NCBI GenBank assembly: GCA_016234595.1
Contig: JACRBG010000016.1
Coordinates: forward strand, 42,680 to 106,679
Direction: 5' to 3'
DNA from: Chloroflexota bacterium
GTDB taxonomy: Bacteria > Chloroflexota > Anaerolineae > Aggregatilineales > J027
DNA: 64,000 bases
The notes below the pieces were generated by a model. It ran no database searches, was not told where the DNA came from, and saw only the letters and a list, made by a program, of their open reading frames with translations. Positions 1-9,277 of this stretch are shown piece after piece. Made by a program: the position numbers and the translations under genes. Position 1 is the first letter of the stretch. Every line of letters begins with the position of its first letter.

Positions 1-471
1 TTCCGTCGGGGAGCAGATATAGCGCCCATCCGAACGGAGCAGTTCAAACTGGGTGACATGACAGCCAAACGTACCCGCGCGGTGATGATTTTTGCCATGC
101 ACATCGTTGGCAATCGCCCCGCCAATAGATACAAACTTTGTACCGGGGGTGACGGGCAAAAACCACCCGTGCGGCACAATAACCTCTAAAATTTGCTCTA
201 ATGAAATCCCTGCCTCGCAACGAACGAGGCCTTGTTCGGCATCGAATGCCATAAACTGCTGCATATAGCTGGTATCCAATAAGATACCGCCTTCATTCAG
301 ACAGCTATCCCCATAACTGCGCCCATAGCCATAGGGCAGCACGGTCTCCTCGAATTTATTAATGTCAGGCACATCACTTCGCCAGTGAATCTGGTGAATG
401 GCCTTGTGTTCAACGGTGGGATAGCGCCCCCACGATTTATACTGCTTCAAGCGATTGAGTGGAGTGGTCAC
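1..471 (-). CDS. FAD-binding oxidoreductase, DprE1-like (N-terminal part only)
   Basis: Only the first 157 codons lie in the window. The translation contains GYGRSYGD and, further on, GTKFVSIGGAIANDVHGKNH, which match the FAD-binding (PCMH/VAO) domain of decaprenylphosphoryl-beta-D-ribose 2'-oxidase and related sugar-lactone oxidases. In DprE1 this domain holds FAD and oxidises the C2 hydroxyl of a polyprenyl-linked ribose. The start is taken as GTG 471, because an in-frame TAG stands at 487-489 and a GGGG purine run lies just upstream. It follows the kinase gene on the same strand after about 100 bp. The substrate cannot be told without the C-terminal half. Confidence 0.8.
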   Translation of the reverse strand, partial: MTTPLNRLKQYKSWGRYPTVEHKAIHQIHWRSDVPDINKFEETVLPYGYGRSYGDSCLNEGGILLDTSYMQQFMAFDAEQGLVRCEAGISLEQILEVIVPHGWFLPVTPGTKFVSIGGAIANDVHGKNHHRAGTFGCHVTQFELLRSDGRYICSPTE

Positions 472-575
472 ACTTTGTCCCCAAGCCTAATAGATGATTG
501 TACAAAGGCGATTTTACCAGACAGGGGGATTGTTGTCTTGCTTCTCTTCTACTACATCCCGCCTAGAATTATTCC

Positions 576-3101
576 CTATTCCGTCGGAAAGAAATTCTCG
601 CAACCAAGATTCATATTGGCGGGATTGCTGGCAAGTTCGGCAAAATTCGGCCAGTAGGTCGTCTGTTGGGCTGATTGAAAATCTTGCAATGCCCCAGCCA
701 AATCATTGTTGCGCCGTCGAATATCGGCCCGCAGCAGATACAACACTGTAAAATCAGGATCGCGCTCAATACCCTCAGTATAGGCGTTTTCCGAAGCTTC
801 TAAGTCACCAATAACGCAATAAGCCACCCCCTTAAACAAATAAAGCTCAGCAAAGTCTCCAAATTCGAGCGCGGCATCCACATCGCGTATGGTGGCGTCA
901 TATTGGTGCAGGGCGAGGTTGGCAAATGCGGATAACAACAAGCCATAAAAACCGCCGTACTCTGGCTGATTACCTGCTGTCAAAATCACGCGATTACCCA
1001 GTGTGGGGTCGGGAAATTTTTGTAGCACCTCATCGAGCAAGCTGGTGACATCATCAATCCGGCCTTCCCGAATGGCGATGTTAATTGCCAGCGCATAAGG
1101 GAAATTGGCCTTCGGGTTGCGGGCAATTGAGGCGTCAAAATCGGCAGCAGCTTCTGGATATTGGCGATTGAGGAAATAAAATGACCCACGCATGGCATAG
1201 GGCAGCCAGTCATTCGGTTCAAGTTCGATGGCATGGCCCATTTCTTCAATCGCAACCGGAAAGTTTTGGCGCGAGCCTTCGACATTGGCAATATTGATAT
1301 ACGGGATGGCCCATTTGTTGTCGCTGATAAGAATGGCTGTATTAATGTCTTGGACTGCTTCCGAGTAGCGACCAACCCGATCGAGTGCTGCCCCACGTAA
1401 ATGAAAAACAATGGGGTTACGTGGGTTAATTTGTAGGGCACTATCCAGTGATTCGACCGCTTTGGCCGGGTCATCATATAAGTTTTCATAATGGCGATAG
1501 ACATGCGCCCCAACCGTAACGCCTGTGATTTCGGCGCGGGGCAAATCGCCCAAATCATTAAAGGCCACCATTGTGGTCGCCGCGTCATACGCATCCCCAT
1601 CATAGGCGTGCCAAATCGTCGCAGCAGTCAGAATTTGGGGAGCGATGGATTGAGAACGCTCATCTTGCAACCTTAAGCGGACATTCCCCGTATCCCAAAG
1701 TAAGTCAATTGGTAAATCGGCTTGCCCAAAATAATTCACCACAATTTCAATTTCAATAAAATCATCGGTGTAATTACCCCACACCAAAATCGGGGCTTGA
1801 TTGGCTTGGGCTACTTGCATTGCCTCTGCTTCGGATTTAACAACTTGTGGGTATTCTCGAATCCGAATTCCGGTGATGGGAGCGCCCTTTTCAATCACCT
1901 CTATCAAGTCATCCCGAATAAAACGATCTACTTGAGGCCGTTCATCGCCAAATTTCTCCAAATGGGCGATCAAGACCATCATCTCCCCCGGTGCAACTGG
2001 CTCAATCGTGGCGATGGCTGGCTGTTTACTAGGTTTATCCTGATTTCGCATTATCACGATGCCGAACAAGATACCCAAACCAATTAGCAAGGCCACGAAA
2101 ATAGGTAACACCCCCCGCCCCTGTTTTGCACGTGCAATCAGCGTCGTCCGATTAGTTGGTGCAATCAGTGTTGTTTTGGCATCACGTGGGGCTGGGGTAT
2201 GTGTAACTACCACCTCATCGGGTAAGGGGGTTGCAAAACGCGCGGTTGGCAGATTAGAACGAATTCCGGGCGAGAGCATGGCACTGTCGAGGTCTTTCAC
2301 CAATTCTTCCAATTCGGCCCCTACCCGACGGGCACTCGGAATGCGCTCATTGGGTTCTTTCTCCAACATTTGCAGCACCAAATTGACAAGGCGTGGCGGT
2401 AAATCGCCCCGGAATTGGGCAAGATCGGGGACAGGTTGCAATAAAATATTGGCGAGCGTGGCACTCGAAGAGTCAGCATCAAAGGGGTGCTTACCCGCCA
2501 GCATTTCGTAAACCACAACCCCAAACGACCAAATATCAGTACGGCTGTCATAAGTCTCGCCCCGTATTGCTTCTGGGCTAAGATAAGCTACACTGCCCAC
2601 CATAGCCCCTGTCTGGGTAACATTTTGGTGTTTTTCCATGCGGGCCAACCCAAAATCTGTCAAGCGCGGAGTGCCATCGTTTGCTAGTAAAATATTCGCA
2701 GGTTTAATATCACGGTGAATAATTTTGAGATGATGCGCACGGGCAAGGGCATCAGCCAATTCTAATGCAATTTTTAGGATGGTTTGGAGTGGAAGCTGAG
2801 GTTGTTTCCGCAGCAAATCTGCCAGTGAACCCCCTTCAACGTATTCTAAGATAATGGAGAAATTATCAGTGTCTTCAACGACATCCAACATCTTCACAAT
2901 GTTGGGGTGATTTAAAATGCGCAACGCCTCACTTTCGCGCTTCAGCCGTTCCAATAAGCCGGGGTCATCGTCAATCGCATCGGTTGGCAACACTTTGATG
3001 GCAACATTTAAACCCGAGGTGGTGTCTTTACCTAAAAAAACACGCCCCATGCCGCCTTTACCGATTAACTCTAGTCGTTCATAACGTCCAACAGTGTTCA
3101 T
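576..3101 (-). CDS. Membrane Ser/Thr protein kinase with C-terminal TPR sensor region
   Basis: 841 residues. A Hanks-type kinase domain occupies about 7-270, with glycine loop GKGGMGRVF (14-22), AIK lysine 36, catalytic HRDIKPAN (129-136) and DFG (149-151), so all catalytic residues are present and the kinase should be active. A single membrane segment at about 331-352 separates it from an outer region, which begins with a domain resembling TolB/adenylate-cyclase-associated sensors. From about residue 540 that region carries TPR-like units such as AVESLDSALQINPRNP. By family knowledge this is a PknB-like transmembrane signalling kinase. The ligand is unknown. No partner phosphatase is visible nearby. 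Confidence 0.92.
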   Translation of the reverse strand: MNTVGRYERLELIGKGGMGRVFLGKDTTSGLNVAIKVLPTDAIDDDPGLLERLKRESEALRILNHPNIVKMLDVVEDTDNFSIILEYVEGGSLADLLRKQPQLPLQTILKIALELADALARAHHLKIIHRDIKPANILLANDGTPRLTDFGLARMEKHQNVTQTGAMVGSVAYLSPEAIRGETYDSRTDIWSFGVVVYEMLAGKHPFDADSSSATLANILLQPVPDLAQFRGDLPPRLVNLVLQMLEKEPNERIPSARRVGAELEELVKDLDSAMLSPGIRSNLPTARFATPLPDEVVVTHTPAPRDAKTTLIAPTNRTTLIARAKQGRGVLPIFVALLIGLGILFGIVIMRNQDKPSKQPAIATIEPVAPGEMMVLIAHLEKFGDERPQVDRFIRDDLIEVIEKGAPITGIRIREYPQVVKSEAEAMQVAQANQAPILVWGNYTDDFIEIEIVVNYFGQADLPIDLLWDTGNVRLRLQDERSQSIAPQILTAATIWHAYDGDAYDAATTMVAFNDLGDLPRAEITGVTVGAHVYRHYENLYDDPAKAVESLDSALQINPRNPIVFHLRGAALDRVGRYSEAVQDINTAILISDNKWAIPYINIANVEGSRQNFPVAIEEMGHAIELEPNDWLPYAMRGSFYFLNRQYPEAAADFDASIARNPKANFPYALAINIAIREGRIDDVTSLLDEVLQKFPDPTLGNRVILTAGNQPEYGGFYGLLLSAFANLALHQYDATIRDVDAALEFGDFAELYLFKGVAYCVIGDLEASENAYTEGIERDPDFTVLYLLRADIRRRNNDLAGALQDFQSAQQTTYWPNFAELASNPANMNLGCENFFPTE

Positions 3102-3195
3102 TCAGCAGTGCCCCATTGCTTATTCGTGTGACTAGGGGAATTGTACAAAAATATCCGTTTATTCTGCCAGTCGCTCGATTTTGGCAAACACATAA

Positions 3196-3231
3196 CGAAA
3201 AAAATCCCCTCTCCATTGATTGGAGAAGGGA
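3196..3231 (-). terminator. Intrinsic terminator of the mannan operon
   Basis: On the minus strand CCCTTCTCC is followed by a 7-nt loop, GGAGAGGGG and then a run of T. The arms pair with a single bulge. It lies about 30 bp after the stop of the last mannan-operon gene, so it should end that transcript. Confidence 0.8.
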
Positions 3232-3259
3232 CTTAGGAGCCAAAAAGATTTAGAAACTA

Positions 3260-6200
3260 CTACTCGGCAGGGCTGATCAGTGTCACATTGTCAATAAAAA
3301 CATCACCTTCAAAGGCTGTGCTGCCTGACCCAACCTTGACCCCGACTTCGTGTACCTCATTGATGGCACCTAAGGTACTCAAATCAGCGGTTATAGTTGT
3401 CCATTCGCCGGGGGTCAATGCTGTATCCACAGTGTTGGCCCATGTCCAATCTGGCCCTGTCTTAACAAACACTTGGGCAAGGAAGTTGACAGCTTCAGCA
3501 GGTACATACACGTCCACCGTCAATGACGTTACGGTTGACCAGTCCACCGCATCGGGGAAGTCAAAATAAACGCCACCTTCTTCCCATTGTGTGCCGCTAG
3601 TCGAAATGGTCAGTTTCAATGCCCCTGTGCCTTCGGTAGTCATTGCGTCAGAGGTTTCCAATGCTTTGCCACCAGCCCAGAAATCAGCCATCACCCAACC
3701 TTCAACATCGCCTTCAAATCCAAACAACAGGGAGGGTGTGCCAGCAGCGACTTCAGCGGGTGCAACCGCTACGGCAGTCACCAACTGGATGTTATCAATG
3801 AAAATGTCGCCTTCAAAGGCCGTGCTGCCTGATCCAACCTTAACACCAATTTCGTGCAGTTCATTGATTGCACCTAATGTGCTGAGGTCAGCCGTGACCG
3901 TTGTCCATTCACCGGGGGTCAACGCTGTATCCGCGGTGTTGGCCCATGTCCAGTCTGGCCCTGTCTTAACAAACACTTGGGCAAGGAAGTTGACGGCTTC
4001 GGCAGGTACGTACACATCCACCGTTACAGCCGTCGCGCTTGACCAATCTACTGCTTCTGGGAAGTCGAAATAAGCACCGCCTTCTTCCCATTGTGTGCCG
4101 CTGGTCGAAACGGTCAGCTTCAGTGCCCCAGTACCATCCGTCGCCATGGCGTCCGAGGCGCCCAATGATTTACCGCCTGCCCAGAAATCGGCCATCACCC
4201 AGCCTTCAACATCGCCCTCAAACCCAAACAATTGGGCGCTTTCAGTCACGACAGCGGCTTCTTCGGTTTCAGGCAGTGTCACCAGCGTCAAATTGTCAAT
4301 GAAGACATCTCCTTCAAAGGCCGTGCTGCCTGACCCAACCTTGACCCCGACTTCATGCAATTCGTTAATCGCACCTAATGTGCTGAGGTCAACTGTCACC
4401 GTCGTCCATTCACCGGGCGTCAGTGCTGCATCTGCGCTGTTGGCCCATGTCCAATCTGCCCCTGTCTTAACAAACACTTGGGCAAGGAAATTGGCGGCTT
4501 CAGCGGGTACATACACATCAACTGACACGTTGGTCGCGTTTGACCAATCCACACCATCAGGGAAGTCTACAAAAGCGCCAGCTTCTTCCCACTGCGTCCC
4601 ACTGGTCGAAATGGTCAGCTTCAAAGCCCCTGTGCCATCTGTCGCCATCGCATCGGAAGCTTCTAAGGCCTTGCCACCTGCCCAGAAATCGGCCATCACC
4701 CAACCCTGTGCATCGCCACCCTCAAAACTGAACTGTTGGCTGACATCCGTCACAACGGGTGCGGCGGCTTCATCAGTCGGTGCAGCAAAATCAGGTGGGG
4801 TTTGCGCCAGTACGGCGTCTTGGTTCTCTGATCGTGCGCCATAGACTTCAAACTCCCACAACGAGAAGCCCCACTGCGTACCGCGTTGAATCGCATTCAA
4901 GCGGATAAACTGGGCTTGGATAGGGGTCTCAAAAATGGCTTCATCAATTTGGCCGTCGCTATTTGGCTCGGTGAAAACAGTTTGCCATGTGGAGCCATCC
5001 CAAGCCTGAATTTCATAGTTCTTGCCAAAGGCCGCTTCCCAACGCAGCAGAATTTGGTTGATCGTAAACACGCCATCAAGGTCAACGATAAACCATTGAT
5101 TATCTTCATAGGTGCTTGACCAGCGGGTAGTTTCAACGCCGTCAGTCGCATTCGCAGGAACATAACTGCTGCTTTCATCCGAGGATGAAATAGCCGTTTT
5201 GCCCAAAGCCACATTACCCAAATCGGGATCAGTAATTTGCACCACAAACCGAACGCGCGAGTAATTTCCCGCACTGTCAGTCGCTGTCACTTCTAGAGTG
5301 GTTGCGCCTAATGCCCCTTCAGCAAAAGATACGGTAAGTTCACCCGTGTCCTGAACAGTAACCTGCACTTTATCGGGTGCTGAGTTTTGGGTAATTTCAT
5401 AGGTTAGATTCGTGCCGTCCTCTTGATCCATAAAAACATCGTTGAGGTTGGCAATGACGGCTGAGGTCTCTTTATTGGAAACTACTTGATTTTCAATCGG
5501 GGCAACCACTGTCGGCAGATGATCAATATCCCCGATATTCACTGCAATGTGGACACCTTCGTCCAAACGGTTGACCCAATTCAGCCCTGCGGCCAAATCA
5601 ACAATACCCCCAAATTCGTTCCCGCCTGTATAGGCCCAACCTAAAGCCCCAGCATAGCCATTTTCATAGATATACTGCATGACTTTCGCAATGTTTTGGA
5701 AGGATTTACGGGGCTTATAACCATTGCCTAGATTCTTGATGCCTGCCGCTGGAAATTCACCGATCACCAGTGGCTTGTCCAGTTCCCAATGCGAATAGGG
5801 ATTATGAAAGGGAGAGGTTGTCTCATCAAAATATTCAGGATAGTAATGTACGGTGTAGAAATCCAGCGTACCATCAGGATCACCGCCCGCCTCAATCAGA
5901 CGCTCATCGGTGTAGTAATTCATCATGCCGTCTACGTCAGTTAACACCTGCATATTCCAAGAGCCGTTAGTAACTTTGACATCCGGGTCGGTACGGTGAA
6001 TTGCCCCCGCCAGCAAATTGATAAACTGCTGGATATAGTTCATTTCAGTTCGCAAATCTGTCCAGCCAAAGGAGGAGGTTGTTCCCTCAGGTTCATTGAA
6101 AATTTCCCACCCGACAATCGCCGGATGACCTTTTAAGGCAGTGACCATCGGAATCAGGGCGTTATCAATGTAGGCTTGTGTATAGGCAGGGTCTTCGATC

Positions 6201-6652
6201 ATCAGCTTATTGGCTTCGGCGGGCACACCTTCAACATCATTCATCATGTCGTGTGACCACAGCGTCGGCAAAACCAGAATGCCACGTTCATAGGCTAAAT
6301 CTAAACCACGCTTCAGGTTTTCAATGTCGTGTTCGCCTAACCCTGTGACCTTGCCATCCTCGCCATAAATCGGGCTAGTGTTCCCATTTGTATGCAGCCA
6401 CCATCGAACGGTGTTCCCATGTGCGGCAGCAACATCATCAAGGGCTTTAATAAACGCTAGTTCATTAAAATCACTAAGGTCGTGGGCAAAACTAATCCAT
6501 GCCAGATTAATCCCGCTCAAAAATAAATCTTGTCCATTATGATTGACATAATGCGGGGCTGATCCATCTTGGGCCACGACGGGTGTCAGATTCAAGATAG
6601 AGGTCAGTACGACAGCTAAAACAATGGCTAAACTCAAAGCTCGTTTGTACAT
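3260..6652 (-). CDS. Secreted multidomain GH5-like glycoside hydrolase with discoidin domain and three repeats
   Basis: 1130 residues. A Sec signal peptide (1-27, ending ...TPVVAQ) has no lipobox Cys. A clan-A (GH5/cellulase-like) TIM barrel spans about 30-375. Its acid/base is the Glu of IFNEPEG and its nucleophile the Glu of LVIGEFPA. A cadherin/Ig-like domain (about 385-480) and an F5/8-type C discoidin domain (about 483-605, GNVALGKTA...WGFSLWEFEVYG) follow. Three about 150-residue repeats at about 639-805, 807-965 and 975-1128 each contain GWVMADFWAGGK and LSTLGAINE and look like jelly-roll carbohydrate-binding modules. As the last gene of an operon with GH2 and GH130 genes, it is probably the extracellular endo-beta-mannanase or a mannan-active glucanase. 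The substrate is inferred from context. Confidence 0.88.
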   Translation of the reverse strand: MYKRALSLAIVLAVVLTSILNLTPVVAQDGSAPHYVNHNGQDLFLSGINLAWISFAHDLSDFNELAFIKALDDVAAAHGNTVRWWLHTNGNTSPIYGEDGKVTGLGEHDIENLKRGLDLAYERGILVLPTLWSHDMMNDVEGVPAEANKLMIEDPAYTQAYIDNALIPMVTALKGHPAIVGWEIFNEPEGTTSSFGWTDLRTEMNYIQQFINLLAGAIHRTDPDVKVTNGSWNMQVLTDVDGMMNYYTDERLIEAGGDPDGTLDFYTVHYYPEYFDETTSPFHNPYSHWELDKPLVIGEFPAAGIKNLGNGYKPRKSFQNIAKVMQYIYENGYAGALGWAYTGGNEFGGIVDLAAGLNWVNRLDEGVHIAVNIGDIDHLPTVVAPIENQVVSNKETSAVIANLNDVFMDQEDGTNLTYEITQNSAPDKVQVTVQDTGELTVSFAEGALGATTLEVTATDSAGNYSRVRFVVQITDPDLGNVALGKTAISSSDESSSYVPANATDGVETTRWSSTYEDNQWFIVDLDGVFTINQILLRWEAAFGKNYEIQAWDGSTWQTVFTEPNSDGQIDEAIFETPIQAQFIRLNAIQRGTQWGFSLWEFEVYGARSENQDAVLAQTPPDFAAPTDEAAAPVVTDVSQQFSFEGGDAQGWVMADFWAGGKALEASDAMATDGTGALKLTISTSGTQWEEAGAFVDFPDGVDWSNATNVSVDVYVPAEAANFLAQVFVKTGADWTWANSADAALTPGEWTTVTVDLSTLGAINELHEVGVKVGSGSTAFEGDVFIDNLTLVTLPETEEAAVVTESAQLFGFEGDVEGWVMADFWAGGKSLGASDAMATDGTGALKLTVSTSGTQWEEGGAYFDFPEAVDWSSATAVTVDVYVPAEAVNFLAQVFVKTGPDWTWANTADTALTPGEWTTVTADLSTLGAINELHEIGVKVGSGSTAFEGDIFIDNIQLVTAVAVAPAEVAAGTPSLLFGFEGDVEGWVMADFWAGGKALETSDAMTTEGTGALKLTISTSGTQWEEGGVYFDFPDAVDWSTVTSLTVDVYVPAEAVNFLAQVFVKTGPDWTWANTVDTALTPGEWTTITADLSTLGAINEVHEVGVKVGSGSTAFEGDVFIDNVTLISPAE
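3271..4735. repeat. Three tandem ~0.5-kb coding repeats (putative CBM)
   Basis: The 3' third of the GH5-like gene holds three copies of an approximately 500-bp unit (about 4255-4735, 3772-4231 and 3271-3728). They differ at scattered, often third-codon positions. Copies two and three are closest to each other (for example both have the LFGFEGDVEGW start). The pattern indicates internal duplication and possible gene conversion. Confidence 0.85.
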
Positions 6653-6755
6653 CTTTGCTCCTTATCAAAAATTTCTTACAACAACATCCATTTACTTATT
6701 GGTCTTGCGTCCGCCACCTCCTGTCAAATGCTGATAACCCACCCGATTAAACGGC

Positions 6756-9257
6756 TTAAAATGCAAATTCCAGTGAGGCCGATTGATAGGTGTCTACCAA
6801 AGACATCACTTTCAGTTGGGCTTGAAGCCCTGTCAGACTCATAGGAGTCGTGGGATAGACATGAATCGTATAAGGGTGTCCGGGGCGTAGATGCACAAAG
6901 TTATCCGCAAGCCGCGCGTCGGTCGGCAGTTCTAGCCATGTCCACAACGCACTCTGGTCTGAAACCAATGTCACTGCGAACCCACCCTCTTCAAGTGGGG
7001 CAATATTGAGTTTGATTTCGGGTATTGGCAGGCTAAGATGTTTAGGTCGGGCAAAGGTCACTAAGTTATCAGATACGGTACGCCCGTCTACTACCAACTC
7101 TAACCATAGCAAGAGGTTTTGGGCCGAATGAGTCGCTAATTGTGCCGATAAATCCAGCGTGCCGACCTTCAAGCTTTGACGTGGAGCCAGCGTAACATCA
7201 AGTTGCCCTTGTTCGATTGTGCTTCCAGCAACGTCGGTTACTGTCCATTTCACCAACCCTTGTTTGTTTTCCATTAAATCAGTGGTGACATAAATTTCGG
7301 CAGTCCCGTTAGCGACATCCTCTACCCCCGAAACCAGCAGTGGGGCATAGAATTTTCTCGCCATATAATGCAGGGTCTTCCACCGACCCGTCGAATCCAT
7401 TGATGACCAACTTGGCCCCGGCCAGATGTCATTCAACTGCCAATAAAGTGCGCCCATCGAACGGGGCATATTGCGCCGCCAGTGTTCAATGGCATACTTC
7501 ATCGCCATGCCTTGCAAAATCTGGCTTAACCACAACGTTCCCTCAAATGAGGTCGGCATCCGAAACCAGTCCAGCATATAGTGAATAATGGTTTGGTTGC
7601 CGATACCGCTGCGCTGGTGATATTCCATCACATAGCTGGTAATATTGCGGTCTTCAAGGGTGGTGAACTTCAAAACCGTCTGCGGTTCGGGGAAGGATTG
7701 AAAACCAAATTCGCTGGCGAAACGATGATAGCAGGTGCGATACCATTCAAACGGTTTACGACCGTGCCACACTTCCCACAAATGGGTGTCTCCCCAATCA
7801 GGATTGCGCCAATCGTTGCGGTCTCCCAAGGGGCTGTGGGGGCTACCGGGCCAATAATCACGCTGTGGGTCTAGCTCATGGGTAACGTCACGCAAGAGGA
7901 CATCAAACAGCTTGCTATAGTCTTCCCAACTCATGGATGTTTCCGTCCACTCGTCTTTAACTAGCCCCTGCTCCAGTTCGTTATTGCCACACCACAACGC
8001 AATCGAAGGGTGATGGCGCAATCGTCGTACATTATCGCGGGCTTCGGCCTCGACATTCCGCATAAACTCGGCGTCATAGGCAGGATATGTGCCACACGCA
8101 AACATAAAATCTTGCCACACAACCAACCCATATTCGTCACACAGGTCGTAAAAATCATTGGCTTCATAAATGCCGCCGCCCCATGCCCGCAGCATGTTCA
8201 TGTTAGCATCCGCTGCTGACCGAATCAGTGCGGCATAATCTTGACGGTCAAGTCGCGCTGCAAAAGGATCAGCCGGAATCCAATTCGCCCCTTTTGCAAA
8301 AAATGGCACCCCGTTGGCCGAAAAATAGAATGATTCACCCCACTCATCGGCATGGCGTTCCAATCGAAGCGTCCGTAAACCAATTCGCTTAACTTGTTGA
8401 TCGAGTTGGGTAGCTGCATGGCATAGTGTCACGGTAAGGTCATACAGGGCTTGCTCCCCCATGCCATTGGGCCACCACAAATGAGGACTTGGAATCTCTA
8501 AATACACCTCAAAAGACTTTTCGGTGACGGGTAGTGTCTGAGTGGCAATGGTTTCTCCTGAAAAATTCAGGTTTACCTCAATTTCAAAAGTCTCATGGGT
8601 CAAACGCTCGACCACTCCTTTAATCGTCAGGGTTACATGGTCAGGACGTTCATGATTTTGCAATATCTGGACTTCACTGATACGTGCTACATCAAATGCC
8701 ACCAGTTCAATATCACGCCAGATGCCGCTAGTGACAAGTTTTGGCCCCCAATCCCAGCCGAAATTACAGGGTTCTTTGCGTAGCCATGCCCCGCTATTGA
8801 GGCGTTCATTGCCAATACTCCACGCATATAGTTTGCCTTTTTCTTCTTCCTGTTGACGCAAAAAAGGCATCGGGGCGGCAAAATAAATCTCAATCTCATT
8901 CTCGCCATGACGCAGATGGGCCTTGAGATCAAGTTCCCATGTTCGATACATATTGTCAGTCTGCGCGATTTCAACCCCATTGACGCGAATGGTCGCCAAC
9001 GTATCCAACCCATGACAGCGCAACAGTACCCGCTCATGATTCAAAAAATCTTTGGTGAGGTTGAAATTTCGCCGATACGTCCAATCCGTCTCACCTACCC
9101 AAAACTGTTTACGTTCGTTATCCCGATAAAATGGGTAATCCAATAAGCCATTGTTTAACAAATCTGTATGCACACAACCCGGCACAATTGCTGGAATAAG
9201 GCTTGTCTCAGCCGCTTTAGATAATGACCATGTGCCATTTAACGATAAAACATCCAC
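6756..9257 (-). CDS. Beta-mannosidase, GH2 family
   Basis: 833 residues without a signal peptide, so cytoplasmic. The N-terminus (LNGTWSL, VPGCVHTDLL, WVGETDWTYRR) is the typical sugar-binding sandwich of GH2 beta-mannosidases. The barrel carries LRAWGGGIYE, the acid/base Glu in WCGNNELEQG (about residue 425) and the nucleophile Glu in FASEFGFQSFP (about 517). It hydrolyses terminal beta-mannosyl residues of imported manno-oligosaccharides. It lies between the GH42-like gene, which ends 21 bp upstream, and the secreted GH5-like gene of the same operon. Confidence 0.93.
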   Translation of the reverse strand: MDVLSLNGTWSLSKAAETSLIPAIVPGCVHTDLLNNGLLDYPFYRDNERKQFWVGETDWTYRRNFNLTKDFLNHERVLLRCHGLDTLATIRVNGVEIAQTDNMYRTWELDLKAHLRHGENEIEIYFAAPMPFLRQQEEEKGKLYAWSIGNERLNSGAWLRKEPCNFGWDWGPKLVTSGIWRDIELVAFDVARISEVQILQNHERPDHVTLTIKGVVERLTHETFEIEVNLNFSGETIATQTLPVTEKSFEVYLEIPSPHLWWPNGMGEQALYDLTVTLCHAATQLDQQVKRIGLRTLRLERHADEWGESFYFSANGVPFFAKGANWIPADPFAARLDRQDYAALIRSAADANMNMLRAWGGGIYEANDFYDLCDEYGLVVWQDFMFACGTYPAYDAEFMRNVEAEARDNVRRLRHHPSIALWCGNNELEQGLVKDEWTETSMSWEDYSKLFDVLLRDVTHELDPQRDYWPGSPHSPLGDRNDWRNPDWGDTHLWEVWHGRKPFEWYRTCYHRFASEFGFQSFPEPQTVLKFTTLEDRNITSYVMEYHQRSGIGNQTIIHYMLDWFRMPTSFEGTLWLSQILQGMAMKYAIEHWRRNMPRSMGALYWQLNDIWPGPSWSSMDSTGRWKTLHYMARKFYAPLLVSGVEDVANGTAEIYVTTDLMENKQGLVKWTVTDVAGSTIEQGQLDVTLAPRQSLKVGTLDLSAQLATHSAQNLLLWLELVVDGRTVSDNLVTFARPKHLSLPIPEIKLNIAPLEEGGFAVTLVSDQSALWTWLELPTDARLADNFVHLRPGHPYTIHVYPTTPMSLTGLQAQLKVMSLVDTYQSASLEFAF

Positions 9258-9277
9258 GCTGTAGCTCCTAAATTGAA

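Noticed and set aside
4095..4844. Long open frame on the plus strand inside the GH5-like gene
   Set aside because: It mirrors the three repeats of the real minus-strand gene, repeats with the same period, and has no ribosome site. The minus-strand protein has clear domains.
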